64,000 nucleotides of DNA from Streptomyces sp. NBC_00443 (GCF_036014175.1 NZ_CP107917.1:9176001-9240000), one strand, 5' to 3'. Counted from the stretch's first letter, positions 1-9,407 are shown. The notes: generated by a model not told the origin, from the letters alone. Numbers and translations: made by a program.

Positions 1-1102
1 TGTTGTCGAACCGCACGACTTGGGTGACCAGCGGCGACAGTTCGGGCGACGAGGCGTACTCGCTGCTCGCGCTGGCGGTGACGGCGGTGAGCGACACCCG
101 GTGGGCGCGGCCGTCAGCGGGAACGGAGACGGCCGCGGGGGAGTGCAGCACACGCGTCCGGCCGCCGTCGTCCACTCCAGGAAGGCCGAGCACCGGGGCC
201 GGCCCGAGGTCCGCGGTCTCCTCCTCACGCAGTTCAACGTCGACGGTGCGGCGCTCAGCGGCGGAGCGATCCCTGAGGGTGAGACGGTCCTCGGTCAGCT
301 GCGGCGGGTCGGTGGTCAGCGCCGAGCGGGCCGTCGACAAGGTGAGGCGTACGTCCGACCAGTCCTCGCCGGTGCGCTGCCAGACCATCGCGTCGGTCTC
401 CAGTGTCAGCGAGTCCCCGTGGAGTACGGCCCGGTAGGCGGGGCGCCACAGAGCGCACGAGCTGAGGTGGGTCAGACGCAACCGGACCGGTTCGGCGACC
501 GCGGCCTGTACGGTCAGCTCGACATGGCCGACCAGTTCGGCGGGCTGTTCCTCGGAGAGGCCGATGGCCTGCTGGGCCTCCGTCAATTCTCGGGAGAGGG
601 CCGTCAACCGCCCCTCGGCGGTGCGGAGTTGCTCGGCGTACGAGTCGCGCTCGGCGTCGACCCGATCCAGCTCGCGGGTCCAGCGGGATTCGTCCGCCTC
701 CCCGTAGCCGGTTCCTTCGGCGATGTCCCGCAGCAGGTCGGCGGCGAGCCGGCCGAGGAGGTCGAGGCGGGCGCGCAGCCGGTCGCGCGCGTGGCCGAGG
801 GTGAGCTGTTCCTCTTCGAGGGCGCGCATCCGCATGCGCAGGGCGGAGTCGTCGGCGGCGGGCAGCGGCGCCCGCGGTGTCCAGGTGCGGACGATCCGCA
901 CGTCGAGGACGGTCGCCCGGTGGTCGCCCGTCAGTTCCGCGTGGAGAGTGCGGTCGACCGCGAGTGCGCTGATCGGCCCGAGGCGCAGTCGCTGGAGGCC
1001 TGCGTGCAGGTCGAGTTCGGCGGTCCGCTCGATATGGGCGCGGTCCTCCAGGCAGGTGACCGCTGTGACGGGCAGGGGGATCGGCCGGGTGTCCGTGGGC
1101 AT
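1..1102 (-). CDS. DUF4139 (MuiA-like) protein, 3' part beyond the window
   Basis: This gene starts at an ATG read from 1102 and stays open to the left edge, so only the first ~366 residues are seen and no stop is present. The N-terminal ~100 residues match the DUF4140 style of mucoidy-inhibitor A proteins (opens MPTDTRPIPLPVTAVTCLED). A charged, coiled-coil-like stretch follows at about residues 100-200, then the DUF4139 beta region with the typical signature LWRPAYRA and a later QRTGEDWSDV. It starts 4 bp after the stop of the upstream DUF4139 gene, so the two are surely cotranscribed. The biochemical role of the family is unknown; MuiA overexpression is known to suppress mucoidy in E. coli. 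The function here is inferred only from the family. Confidence 0.8.
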   Translation of the reverse strand, partial: MPTDTRPIPLPVTAVTCLEDRAHIERTAELDLHAGLQRLRLGPISALAVDRTLHAELTGDHRATVLDVRIVRTWTPRAPLPAADDSALRMRMRALEEEQLTLGHARDRLRARLDLLGRLAADLLRDIAEGTGYGEADESRWTRELDRVDAERDSYAEQLRTAEGRLTALSRELTEAQQAIGLSEEQPAELVGHVELTVQAAVAEPVRLRLTHLSSCALWRPAYRAVLHGDSLTLETDAMVWQRTGEDWSDVRLTLSTARSALTTDPPQLTEDRLTLRDRSAAERRTVDVELREEETADLGPAPVLGLPGVDDGGRTRVLHSPAAVSVPADGRAHRVSLTAVTASASSEYASSPELSPLVTQVVRFDN

Positions 1103-1106
1103 GCTG

Positions 1107-3305
1107 TCAGCTCCTGCGGTTGCCGCCGACCAGGGCCTTGGCGGCCGGGATGCGGATGTCGTAGCCGCCGTCGAGGGTGGCGCTGCCGCCGGCGGGCAGG
1201 TCCACTCGCCAGACGCGGGTCCCCGGGGCATGCCGGTCGGGCCCGCTGTCCTGCTCGGGCGCCGTCCAGTCGGCCCGTTCCTCGATCCGGACGTCCGGTT
1301 CGGTCGTGACCGGAACCTGTTCGTGGACCTCGACGGTGACGGCATGGGCCAGCCGGTTGGCGAGTTCCACATGGACCTGGTGGGCGAGCACGGTCGTGTT
1401 GCTGCGCAGACCCGACGTCGACTCGCGCAGGTTCGTGCGGCGGGTGGCCCGGACCCCCTCGGCCGGTCCCAGCCCCATCCGGCGGACGCCGCCGGGGGCG
1501 AGCGTGGGCAGAGCGGCGGTCGTCAGGAAGTCGTGGTCGCTGGTGACTTCCACCGGGCCCGCGAGCAGGGCCTGGTCGGTGGCGTTGGAGAGCACGAGCG
1601 TGGCGTACACCGTCTGCTCCGCGGACGGCACGCACAGGTACTCGGTGCGCAGGCCGACCGGGATGTCGGTGACGGTGACGGTGTGCCAGGTGCCGTCGGA
1701 GGGGATGTCGGCGCGGGCGACGGCGTCGTAGCGGTGGTCGAAGGAGCCCGCCGACTCGCGGGGCCGCACCGCGTGTCCGGGCAACGGCAGCGCGGACACC
1801 GCGTCGGCCCGGCGGCGGCAGTCGTCCGCCACCGCGTCGTAGGGCGTGTGGGGGAAGAGCCTGCCCCGGCGCCCGTCGTTCTCCTCGGCGCCCGACAGCA
1901 CGAGCGCGGCGTAGTCGAGCTCCGCGCCGCTGGGCTCCGGCGGACCGGCCGCCACCGGCGATGACGGCGGTGGAGGTGGCGGGCCTGCCGCGACCGATGC
2001 CTCCGTGGCCATGCCGGCGGGAGCAGTGCCCCGACCGGCGGCGGGTCCGGACCCATCGCTCGGTCGTCCCGACGGCCTCCTCGGCGCCGACGAGGCCGCT
2101 CCGGCGGTGTCGAACGCGGTCGGCGGAGCACCGGCGAAGCCTGCGGGCTCAGCGGGTGCGGCGGGCGGCAGGCCGTATCCCTGTGGTGCCGGCGACGGCG
2201 GGGGGACGGGACCGGGCATGGTGTACCCCGGCGATGCCGACGGCGGAGGGACGGGTGCGGGTGCGGCGGGCGTGCCGTACCCCTGCGGTACCGGCGGCGT
2301 GGGGACGGGACCCGCCGCGGCCACGGGCACTGGCCCTGCGGCCGAAACAGGACGGGGACCTGCCGCGTCGTAGCCGGAGAAGAGATCGGCGAGCCCCACG
2401 GGAGGCTCCCGCCAGCCGGAGGGCGCGGGGGCGGCCTGCCGCCGTCCGACCCGGATCGAACGCAGAGAGGGCAGGTCGGTGCGGCGCCGCAGATCCGCCG
2501 TGGCCAGGCCGACGCGGACCCCGGTCCAGTCCTCTCCGGTGCGCTGGGCGATCGAGGCACGCAGCACCAGGGTGCCGCTGTCGTCGCCCTGACGGTGCGT
2601 AAGGCGGTAGGCAGGGACCCAGACGGCCCCCGGCACACCGTACTCAAGCTCCAGTTCCACAGTTCCGGTTCCGGTTCGGCTTCCCGCTCCGGTTCCGGTT
2701 CCGGTTCCGACGAGCGTCAGGGCGGCGACGACCGTGGTCGTGATGTGCTCGGACTGCACGTCGGTGGAGGCGCGGACCCAGCGGTCCGTGGCCACGGAGA
2801 GTTCGTGCTCGACGCGGCGCAGTTCCTCCTCCAGTTCGACGAGCCGGTGGTGCAGGCCCCGCAGCCGCTCGTCGACGAACTCGGCGAGTCGCAGCCACGC
2901 GTCGGCGGGCGTACGGCGGGGCGGGTCCTCGCGCTCACGGGTCGGCGGAACCGGACGCAGCGCCGTCACTTCGGAGATCAGGCCCAGCTGCCGGTCACGG
3001 CGGCCCTGTGCCGCGCCACAGGCGTCGCGCAGCCTCTCCATGTCGTGCCTCAGGCTGTCGGCCGCGTCGGTGCCGGAGAGTTCGGCATCCACCTCCACAC
3101 GCACCTCGGTGACACGTACGCCATGGTCACCGACGACTCTTGCGCGCAGCGAGCCCGGGTCCATGGACCGGGGCAGTCCCGTCACCCGCACCCTGCCGTC
3201 CGCCGGCATGGTGCCCCGCGCCACCCGGGTACAGAGCGCACCCTGCGCGTACACCACGACCGCGTCGAGCGACGACGCCCATCGCTGCGCTTCCCCAGAC
3301 TCCAT
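1107..3305 (-). CDS. DUF4139 domain protein with long Pro/Gly-rich linker
   Basis: The 732-residue protein begins at an ATG at 3305 with a CGGAG-type ribosome site. Order of parts: DUF4140-like N-terminus (opens MESGEAQRWASSLDAVVV), a helical coiled-coil region at about 95-190, a short Gly-Thr repeat, then DUF4139 with VWVPAYRLTH and QRTGEDWTGV. A low-complexity insert rich in Pro, Ala, Gly and Tyr lies at about 290-450, and the beta-rich C-terminal half resumes after it. No signal peptide or membrane segment is evident. The downstream paralogue follows after 4 bp, so two MuiA-like proteins of different length are made from one transcript and may work as a pair. The linker makes this protein larger than most family members. 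The molecular function is unknown. Confidence 0.82.
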   Translation of the reverse strand: MESGEAQRWASSLDAVVVYAQGALCTRVARGTMPADGRVRVTGLPRSMDPGSLRARVVGDHGVRVTEVRVEVDAELSGTDAADSLRHDMERLRDACGAAQGRRDRQLGLISEVTALRPVPPTREREDPPRRTPADAWLRLAEFVDERLRGLHHRLVELEEELRRVEHELSVATDRWVRASTDVQSEHITTTVVAALTLVGTGTGTGAGSRTGTGTVELELEYGVPGAVWVPAYRLTHRQGDDSGTLVLRASIAQRTGEDWTGVRVGLATADLRRRTDLPSLRSIRVGRRQAAPAPSGWREPPVGLADLFSGYDAAGPRPVSAAGPVPVAAAGPVPTPPVPQGYGTPAAPAPVPPPSASPGYTMPGPVPPPSPAPQGYGLPPAAPAEPAGFAGAPPTAFDTAGAASSAPRRPSGRPSDGSGPAAGRGTAPAGMATEASVAAGPPPPPPSSPVAAGPPEPSGAELDYAALVLSGAEENDGRRGRLFPHTPYDAVADDCRRRADAVSALPLPGHAVRPRESAGSFDHRYDAVARADIPSDGTWHTVTVTDIPVGLRTEYLCVPSAEQTVYATLVLSNATDQALLAGPVEVTSDHDFLTTAALPTLAPGGVRRMGLGPAEGVRATRRTNLRESTSGLRSNTTVLAHQVHVELANRLAHAVTVEVHEQVPVTTEPDVRIEERADWTAPEQDSGPDRHAPGTRVWRVDLPAGGSATLDGGYDIRIPAAKALVGGNRRS
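2661..2712. repeat. GGTTCC hexanucleotide microsatellite inside the DUF4139 gene
   Basis: Copies of the hexamer GTTCCG, some degenerate, lie inside the coding region. Read on the minus strand they encode a run of Gly-Thr with an occasional Ser or Arg, just before the DUF4139 domain. Being a multiple of three, repeat-number changes would alter linker length without a frameshift. Confidence 0.8.
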
Positions 3306-3623
3306 ACGCTCCGCCCCCGTTGTGCCCGTGCCGACGGAAGCCTACGCCCAGGCCAGGCCGACAAGCCCGGACCGGTTGACCTCCGCCGACGGTGGGCGTT
3401 ACCGAGGCGGCATGACATAGGTCACGTCAAGATGGGGCCCGATCTTGGAATGCGCGGTCTCCTGGCACTGCTGCACTGTTCATGGGCTCGCCCTGTGTGG
3501 GGGCGCGCTGGGCAACGGTGCTCGACGCGGCCGGCCGAGGTGGGTGCCCCCCGACCTCGGCCTTCTCTGCTCCCTCGTCTCCCTCGTCCTCGGACCGCTG
3601 TCTTCGAAAGGTTCTCCCGCACC
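3306..3623. other. Intergenic region between the divergent DUF4139 and efflux genes
   Basis: About 320 bp separate two divergent starts, so promoters for both are expected here. I see no convincing gene, no long inverted repeat and no obvious operator. Confidence 0.5.
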
Positions 3624-4853
3624 ATGCCTCTGGCTCTGCTGGCCCTTGCCGTTGTCGCCTTCGGCATCGGCACGACCGAGTTCGCCACGATGGGCCTGCT
3701 GCCCCAGATCGCCGACGGGATCGGGGTGTCGGTGCCCCACGCCGGCAACCTCGTGTCGGCGTACGCGCTCGGCGTCGTCGTCGGTGCCCCCGTCCTGACC
3801 GGCATCGGTGCACGCATACCGCACAAGAAGCTGCTGCTGCTCTTGTCGGGACTGTTCGTGGTCGGCAACATCGCCTCCGCGTTCGCCCCGAACTTCGGCC
3901 TGCTGTTCGCCGCGCGTTTCCTGGCGGGGCTGCCGCACGGCGCGCTGTTCGGAGTCGGCGCCGTCGTCGCCTCACGGCTGGTCGCGCCCGAACGGGCCGC
4001 ACGCGCCGTGTCGATGATGTTCCTCGGCCTTACGGTCGCGAACATCATCGGCGTCCCGGCCGGCACCGCGCTCGGCCAGCAGCTGGGCTGGCGGTCCGCC
4101 TACGTCGGCGTCGCCGTCATCGGGCTCCTCGCGCTCGCCGCACTGGCCGCGTTCGTCCCGCACCAGCCCCGGGGCCGGCAGGCCGGCATCCGGCACGAGG
4201 TGCGGGCCATGCGCAACCGGCAGGTCGCGATCGGCCTGGCCACGGCGGTGGTCGGTTTCGGGGGCTTCTTCGCCGTCTACAGCTACCTCGTGCCGATGCT
4301 GACGCACCTGACGGGCATCTCCGACACGTCCACCACCCTGGTCCTCGCGCTGTACGGCGTAGGCATGACGGTCGGCACGCTTCTGGCCGGCCCCCTCACC
4401 GACCGCGCCCTGCGCCCGACTCTCTACGCGGGGCTCGCCCTGCTCGCGGCCGGCCTGGTGACGTTCTACTTCACGGTCCACAGCACCGTTCCCGCCCTGG
4501 TCACGATCGCCTTCATCGGCGCGATGGGTGCCCTCATCACCACCCCCGTGCAGATGCTGCTGATGGCGAAGGCCAAGAACGCTCCGACGATGGCCGCGGC
4601 CTCCAACCACTCCGCCTTCAACCTGGCCAACGCGGGCGGCGCCTGGCTCGGCGGACTTGCCATCTCCGCGGGCTGGGGATGGGCCTCACCGAACCTCGTC
4701 GGCGCCGCCCTGGCCGTGGCAGGCCTCGGCCTGGCCTTCATGGGCGGCCTCATGGACCGGGGCGGCCGACGCTCCGCGACCTCCGAAGTGATCACGTCAT
4801 CCGCCGCGGAAACCCCGACGGGGTCGGCACCCACCACACCGGCCAAGGGATGA
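3624..4853 (+). CDS. MFS transporter, DHA1/AraJ-like drug or sugar efflux permease
   Basis: A 409-residue inner-membrane protein of about 12 hydrophobic segments. The start chosen is the ATG at 3624, which places the first transmembrane helix at the N-terminus (MPLALLALAVVAFGIGTTEF). The GTTEF motif in helix 1 and the AYALGVVVGAP and FLAGLPHGALFGVGA stretches are characteristic of the AraJ / chloramphenicol-efflux branch of DHA1 proton antiporters. It stands alone, diverges from the DUF4139 pair and converges on the endoglucanase gene, with a shared terminator between them. The substrate cannot be read from sequence; drug or sugar export is known for relatives. Confidence 0.88.
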   Translation: MPLALLALAVVAFGIGTTEFATMGLLPQIADGIGVSVPHAGNLVSAYALGVVVGAPVLTGIGARIPHKKLLLLLSGLFVVGNIASAFAPNFGLLFAARFLAGLPHGALFGVGAVVASRLVAPERAARAVSMMFLGLTVANIIGVPAGTALGQQLGWRSAYVGVAVIGLLALAALAAFVPHQPRGRQAGIRHEVRAMRNRQVAIGLATAVVGFGGFFAVYSYLVPMLTHLTGISDTSTTLVLALYGVGMTVGTLLAGPLTDRALRPTLYAGLALLAAGLVTFYFTVHSTVPALVTIAFIGAMGALITTPVQMLLMAKAKNAPTMAAASNHSAFNLANAGGAWLGGLAISAGWGWASPNLVGAALAVAGLGLAFMGGLMDRGGRRSATSEVITSSAAETPTGSAPTTPAKG

Positions 4854-4883
4854 CCCGGGCGGCCACGTCACTTCGCGAGGTGA

Positions 4884-4912
4884 GGTGGCCTGTGTGAGAC
4901 ACACAGGCCACC
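4884..4912. terminator. Bidirectional hairpin terminator
   Basis: A perfect 13-bp stem (4884-4896 with 4900-4912) closes a three-base AGA loop. It sits between the converging efflux and endoglucanase genes, 30 bp from each stop, and can serve both strands. No U-tract is present, as is common in high-GC actinomycetes. Confidence 0.85.
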
Positions 4913-4942
4913 GGTTCGATCACGCTCATTGGCGATCGCCCG

Positions 4943-6004
4943 TCACCAGTTGTCCGGCGACATGATGCGCTCGCGAATCCAGACTCCGGCGGGCTTCAGC
5001 GGCGAGGTGCCGGTCCAGGGGCCGGACCTGTCGCACGTCCCGGTCTTGAAGACGGCTCCGGAGCGGTTGTCGTCGGAGAAGTTCCAGTTCGTCCAGCTGA
5101 TCTTCTTGCCGGCCATGAGGTCGAGGTAGCGCTGCGACATGGCGAAGTCGTTGCTGCCCTCGCCGGCGTAGTTCTGGGTGCCGAACTCGGTGACGAACAC
5201 CGGGAGCTTGTCGGCAGCGCGGGAGAGGGTCGCCAGGTAATCGTCGCGGTGCGAGTACGCGTAGAAGTGGAAGGTGTACATGATGTTGGACGCCCTGACC
5301 GGGTTGTTCACCACCTCCGACTCGTTGGCGCCCTCGGAGACACCGAACGAGGACCACGCGCGTGTTCCGACCAGCACGGGAGCGTCGGAGTCGATGGCGC
5401 GAATGGTCGGGATGATCTGCTCCGCGTAGCTCTTGATCCTTGACCAGCTCACGCCGCTGGGCTCGTTCGCGATCTCGTAGAGGACGTTGTTCTTGTCCTT
5501 GTTGCGGTTGGCGATGTCGGTGAAGAACTGCCGGGCCTTGCTCAGGTTCGTGTTGGGGTCGCCCGGGGTGAGCATGTGCCAGTCGACGATCACGTACATG
5601 CCGCGGTCGGTCGCCTGCTGGATGAGGGAGTTCGCGAGGTTGGTGAAGTGCTGGGGGTTCGTCTCGTAACCGCCCTCCTGTACGTAGGTCGAGACGCGCA
5701 GGGCGTCGGCCTTCCAGTCGCCGGACAGGGCGTCGAGTGAACCGCTGGTCAGGCAGTGCGGGTACCACTGGGTGCCGTGGGTGCTCATGCCTCGCAACTG
5801 GACTGGGTTCCCGCGGCTGTTGCACAGCTTGGTGCCACAGACTCTGAGCTGGCCGTTGACGGAGACGGGCGTGGCGGCGGCACGCTCATCGGTGCCCGCC
5901 GCTCGAGCGGAGCCGGTCGGGATGACGCTGAGCAGAAGCAGGAGGATGCTGCCGAGCGCGGCGGCTACCACACCCTGCCGTAGCGACACAGGCGATGCCC
6001 TCAT
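4943..6004 (-). CDS. Secreted GH5 endoglucanase (cellulase)
   Basis: The protein (353 residues from the preferred ATG at 6004; a GTG at 6019 gives 358) has a typical signal peptide: basic start, long leucine core, Ala-X-Ala-type cleavage near SARAAG. The mature part is one GH5 catalytic domain. The acid/base glutamate is in IANEP and the nucleophile glutamate in VTEFG (residues 186 and 278 counted from the GTG). The strands LRVSTY and MYVIVDWH are usual for subfamily 2. There is no cellulose-binding module, so it is a minimal cellulase cleaving beta-1,4-glucan outside the cell. GAGGTC lies 6-9 bases before the ATG, which decides the start. A palindrome 29-50 bp upstream suggests substrate-responsive repression. 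Confidence 0.9.
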   Translation of the reverse strand: MRASPVSLRQGVVAAALGSILLLLLSVIPTGSARAAGTDERAAATPVSVNGQLRVCGTKLCNSRGNPVQLRGMSTHGTQWYPHCLTSGSLDALSGDWKADALRVSTYVQEGGYETNPQHFTNLANSLIQQATDRGMYVIVDWHMLTPGDPNTNLSKARQFFTDIANRNKDKNNVLYEIANEPSGVSWSRIKSYAEQIIPTIRAIDSDAPVLVGTRAWSSFGVSEGANESEVVNNPVRASNIMYTFHFYAYSHRDDYLATLSRAADKLPVFVTEFGTQNYAGEGSNDFAMSQRYLDLMAGKKISWTNWNFSDDNRSGAVFKTGTCDRSGPWTGTSPLKPAGVWIRERIMSPDNW

Positions 6005-6032
6005 ATGGACCTCGTTCACGTGGATGATTGAC

Positions 6033-6055
6033 AGGAAACTTTCCTAATGAGGAAA
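6033..6055. promoter_or_regulatory. Candidate operator of the endoglucanase gene, three AGGAAA half-sites
   Basis: A perfect palindrome of AGGAAA, one base and TTTCCT occupies 6033-6045. A third half-site, AGGAAA at 6050-6055, is inverted relative to the second. The site lies just upstream of the endoglucanase start, where a repressor would block transcription. It does not match the CebR box TGGGAGCGCTCCCA. From memory it resembles palindromes reported before chitosanase genes; I could not verify this. Confidence 0.6.
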
Positions 6056-6178
6056 GCAGAGCCTTCATGGGCCTACAAGAGCCCTGTCGTCATCCACAGT
6101 TGCTTCGACATTCACAGAGACTTGGTTCACATGCGTGAGTCAGGGGCTACCACCAACAACGGGCTGCGACCAGCACGT

Positions 6179-7768
6179 TCATGGCCGGCCCTGCTCCCCG
6201 TCGTGTACGGAGGTGAGCCCGTTGAAGACGCCCACGTACGCGGTGCCGTCAGGGCCGATGGTGACCGGTGCCCAGTTGTTGTCGTAGAGAAGGCCGGTCC
6301 CGACGAGTTGCTTCCACCGTGTCGCGCCCGTGCGGAAATCGATGGCCGTCAGATACCAGGCGGCGACGCCGATGGAGTTCGGGTCCTTGGTGTACAGGTA
6401 GATCAGGCCGTTGGCGGTGGAGAGCTTCGGCACGACGGACGGGGCTCGCTCGCTGCTCTCCCATACGGTGTCGCATCCGCTGCCGTCGGGGCGGACGTCG
6501 AGGCGGGTGACGCCCCCGACGACGCTCCGCCCGAGGGTGAGCGATCCGACGTTCTCGTAGCCGTAGTTGTTCTCGACCACGAGGCTGCTCCCCCAGCTGA
6601 TCAGGGAGTTGTCGGTCGTGGACGCGCCGGAGCCGAAGACCGGAACCTTGCACAGGAGCCGCCCGCCGGCCGGCACGCCGGTGCCGCGCCGGTAGACCAG
6701 TACGTTCATGCGGTCGTCGGCGTTGTCGGTGATCGCGACGTACTTCCCGTCGGGGCCGAAGATGTCCGGGGTGGTGCCCGAGCCCTGGTTGACGGAACCC
6801 GGCTTGCTGCCGGTGCCCCTGTCGTAGCCCTGCCGCCACACCACGGATGGCGTTCCGTCCGCCGCTGCGGTGAACTCGTACAGGGCATGGTCGGAGGCGA
6901 TCGACACACCGTCGGCAGCAACCGAGAAGGAGTTCTGGATCTCCTCACCGGCCAGACGAATCGCACGGACAGCGCCGGTTCCCGGGTCGACGGTACCGAC
7001 GCGGCCTTGCCGGGTGACCCACCAGATACGGCCCTGCCAGTCAGGCATCACCGATGTGACCGGGTCGCACGCGCCACTGGGGTACAGGTTGGTCCAGGTC
7101 ACGCAGTCGTGCGGGATGTGGCCGGTCAGGTCCCAGTCGTCGGCGACGGTGAACTCCCAGCTGCCGTCGGGCTGTTGCCGGTGGGCGAGACGGATGATGT
7201 GCTGCCGAGAGTCCGCGAGCACCAAGCGGTCTTGATCGTCCAGGTACGAGTACGCGCCGCCGGACGTGTCCTTGAAGATCCGGGAGAAGTCCAGCCGGGT
7301 GATCGCTTCCACGGTGGACGGGCGCTGCGGCAGCTTGTACTGCGCCAAGGTCGCGAGCGTACGAGGGTCGAGCAGCTTGACCAGGAACCCGGTGAACGTC
7401 CCGCACACCGTGACGATCCGTCCCGCCCTGTCGAAGGTCACGTTCGCACACTCGCCGCCGAGCGCCGCCATCTTCTCGCTGCTGGCCTCAGGCGCATTAC
7501 CCAGGGGACCGCTCCACGGGTACGTCGCGCTGCCCCAGGCGTCGGCGTGCATGCCGCTGCGGCCGTTCGGCGCCATGTAGGGATGCCGGGGTGGCTGCTC
7601 CCCGGGCAGCGGTTCGGGCTCCGCGGGCTCGCCCGAGTAGGAGGCGACGAGACGGTGGCCGGGCGCTTTCGGGATCGGGTCCGCGTGCGCGGACCCCGGG
7701 GTGGCCAGCAGCGTGACCGCCATGGTCAGGGCGACAGCCGAGGCACGGCTGACTGCAGGTATGGACAT
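6179..7768 (-). CDS. Secreted beta-propeller protein of unknown function
   Basis: A 529-residue protein with a clear signal peptide (residues 1-30, cleavage near GSAHADP). The mature part is composed of repeating beta-strand units such as LVLADSRQHIIRL, GRIWWVTRQGRVGTVDPGTG and LIYLYTKDP, in the style of PQQ-like or WD-type propellers. Pairs of Cys at about 107/119 and 202/212 could form disulfides outside the cell. There is no catalytic motif I recognise. It lies upstream of and in line with the secreted endoglucanase (160 bp gap), so a role in extracellular polysaccharide use is possible but is only inference. Confidence 0.7.
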   Translation of the reverse strand: MSIPAVSRASAVALTMAVTLLATPGSAHADPIPKAPGHRLVASYSGEPAEPEPLPGEQPPRHPYMAPNGRSGMHADAWGSATYPWSGPLGNAPEASSEKMAALGGECANVTFDRAGRIVTVCGTFTGFLVKLLDPRTLATLAQYKLPQRPSTVEAITRLDFSRIFKDTSGGAYSYLDDQDRLVLADSRQHIIRLAHRQQPDGSWEFTVADDWDLTGHIPHDCVTWTNLYPSGACDPVTSVMPDWQGRIWWVTRQGRVGTVDPGTGAVRAIRLAGEEIQNSFSVAADGVSIASDHALYEFTAAADGTPSVVWRQGYDRGTGSKPGSVNQGSGTTPDIFGPDGKYVAITDNADDRMNVLVYRRGTGVPAGGRLLCKVPVFGSGASTTDNSLISWGSSLVVENNYGYENVGSLTLGRSVVGGVTRLDVRPDGSGCDTVWESSERAPSVVPKLSTANGLIYLYTKDPNSIGVAAWYLTAIDFRTGATRWKQLVGTGLLYDNNWAPVTIGPDGTAYVGVFNGLTSVHDGEQGRP

Positions 7769-7917
7769 ACGACTCCTCGAATGCGTACGACGATGCCGCG
7801 CCGCCGCCGACGGTAGGAGTCGGCCCTTGAGGTGTCCACGCAGATGCGGGACTTTTCAAAGGACTGCAATCATTTTCGACAAACTCCCCGTTCACCTCCT
7901 TGCACCGGGCAGAAGGT

Positions 7918-7943
7918 GTTCCTCCCGCCGGAGCGGGAGGAAC
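7918..7943. terminator. Hairpin terminator after the DUF5302 gene
   Basis: An 11-bp perfect stem (7918-7928 with 7933-7943) encloses the CGGA tetraloop. It lies just past the stop of the DUF5302 gene on the minus strand and separates it from the propeller gene. Confidence 0.8.
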
Positions 7944-7956
7944 CGGAGGGGCTGAC

Positions 7957-8202
7957 TCAGCCGCCGCTCTTTCGCCGGAACGACCGCTGACTGGCGGCCG
8001 GGCCGTGCGCGCCTCGAATCTTCGACGCGTCGGTGTTCGCAGACAGGGTCGCCGCGTCCTCCTCCTGCCTGGCGCGCTTGCGGGCCAGGGCCTCCCGGAA
8101 CTTGCCCTTCAGGTCGTACTGGCCGTCCTCGTCGGGCGCCAGGGCAGGGCTCTCGGACTCATCCGGCTCCGAACCTTCTTGGCGTGGAGACTCTGTAGTC
8201 AT
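7957..8202 (-). CDS. Small DUF5302 protein
   Basis: An 81-residue, highly charged protein with an acidic N-terminal half and a basic C-terminus. The helix [17 protein letters not shown] and the tail [18 protein letters not shown] are the signatures I associate with the actinobacterial DUF5302 family. The ATG at 8202 is preferred over an upstream in-frame start because AGGAAGG precedes it at good spacing. It is a monocistronic unit ended by the hairpin at 7918. Function is unknown; the mixed charge suggests a soluble nucleic-acid- or protein-binding factor. Confidence 0.78.
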   Translation of the reverse strand: MTTESPRQEGSEPDESESPALAPDEDGQYDLKGKFREALARKRARQEEDAATLSANTDASKIRGAHGPAASQRSFRRKSGG

Positions 8203-8378
8203 GGTGACCTTCCTGGGTTCGGACAGTGTGAGCACAGCTTGTCATGCTGGGTCCGCCCTGGGCGCAGGCGGTGATCAGTGAGGCCAGGTCAACGCCCGGC
8301 AGCGATCGAGTTCCGCAGCCGCGCCATGCGGCCGTCACCCATCCGTACGGGGTGGGCGACGGCCTGACCCCGGCTTGA

Positions 8379-9407
8379 TCAGACCTGGTAGCGGTCGGCG
8401 GCAAACAGGTGGAGGTTGTCGGCGACCCAGTCGGAGGTGCGCCGCAGCCCTTCCTCGAGCGGGACCTGCGGCTCCCAGCCGGCCCACTCCCGGGCGCGGG
8501 AGTTGTCGGAGAGCAGCCGGTGGACCTCACTGCCCGTCGGCCGCAGCCGGCCCGGGTCGACGACGATCTCGGCGTCGCGGCCGGAGGCGTTGATGAGCGC
8601 CTTGGCGAGGTCGCCGACGGAGATCTCCTGCCCGGTGCCGAGGTTGACGCTGTGGCCGAGGGCGCGGTCGCAGGCGGCCAGGGCCAGGAAGCCGTGGGCG
8701 GTGTCGGTGACGTAGGTGAAGTCCCGGGTGGGGGTGAGCGAGCCGAGCCTGATCTGCTCTGCTCCGGCGTGGAGTTGGGACAGAATGGTGGGGATCACCG
8801 CCCGGGCGGACTGCCTGGGGCCGTAGGTGTTGAACGGGCGCACGACCGTCACCGGCATCTCGAAGGCGTGCCAGTGGGACAGCGCCATCATGTCCGCGCC
8901 GATCTTGGAGGCGGAGTAGGGGGACTGAGGCTGCAGCGGATGGTCCTCGCTGATCGGCACGGTGCGTGCGGTGCCGTAGACCTCGCTGGTGGAGGTGTGC
9001 ACCAGGCGCCGCACCTGGTACCGGCGGCAGGCCTCGGCGACGTTCTCGGTGCCGACCATGTTGGTCTGGACGTAGGCACCGGGGGAGTCGTAGCTGTAGG
9101 GGATGCCGATCAGCGCGGCGAGATGGAAGACGGTGTCGCAGCCCTCGACCGCGTCCATGACCCGCCCTGCGTCCCGGACGTCGCCGGCGAGCATCTCCAC
9201 GGGGCTGTGCGGGTCGGCGAGGTAGGAGGCGAGGTGGCCCTTGTCGGCGTAGGGCTTGTAGTGGACGAAGGCGCGGACGCGGGCACCGCGGGAGACGAGG
9301 AGATCGACGAGAGTGGAGCCGATGAAACCCTCGGCGCCGGTCACCAGCACGGTGCGTCCGCTCCAGTCGAAGTCGGCGGGCGTGGTCTGGGGAGCGGGGG
9401 TGGTCAT
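8379..9407 (-). CDS. NAD-dependent epimerase/dehydratase (extended SDR, nucleotide-sugar type)
   Basis: The 342-residue protein has the Rossmann motif TGAEGFIG near residue 24, the active-site pair (a Ser-Thr-Ser stretch before EVYGT, then YSASK) and the downstream PFNTYGPRQ. These place it with GDP-mannose 4,6-dehydratase and UDP-sugar 4-epimerase relatives that use NAD to modify a sugar nucleotide. It overlaps the upstream MurG-like gene by 4 bp (ATGA), so the two are translationally coupled and probably act in one pathway on a cell-envelope or metabolite glycan. The exact sugar is not readable. Confidence 0.85.
   Translation of the reverse strand: MTTPAPQTTPADFDWSGRTVLVTGAEGFIGSTLVDLLVSRGARVRAFVHYKPYADKGHLASYLADPHSPVEMLAGDVRDAGRVMDAVEGCDTVFHLAALIGIPYSYDSPGAYVQTNMVGTENVAEACRRYQVRRLVHTSTSEVYGTARTVPISEDHPLQPQSPYSASKIGADMMALSHWHAFEMPVTVVRPFNTYGPRQSARAVIPTILSQLHAGAEQIRLGSLTPTRDFTYVTDTAHGFLALAACDRALGHSVNLGTGQEISVGDLAKALINASGRDAEIVVDPGRLRPTGSEVHRLLSDNSRAREWAGWEPQVPLEEGLRRTSDWVADNLHLFAADRYQV

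Noticed and set aside
6033-6055. A CebR cellulose-utilisation operator
   Set aside because: The sequence does not match TGGGAGCGCTCCCA; half-sites are AGGAAA.
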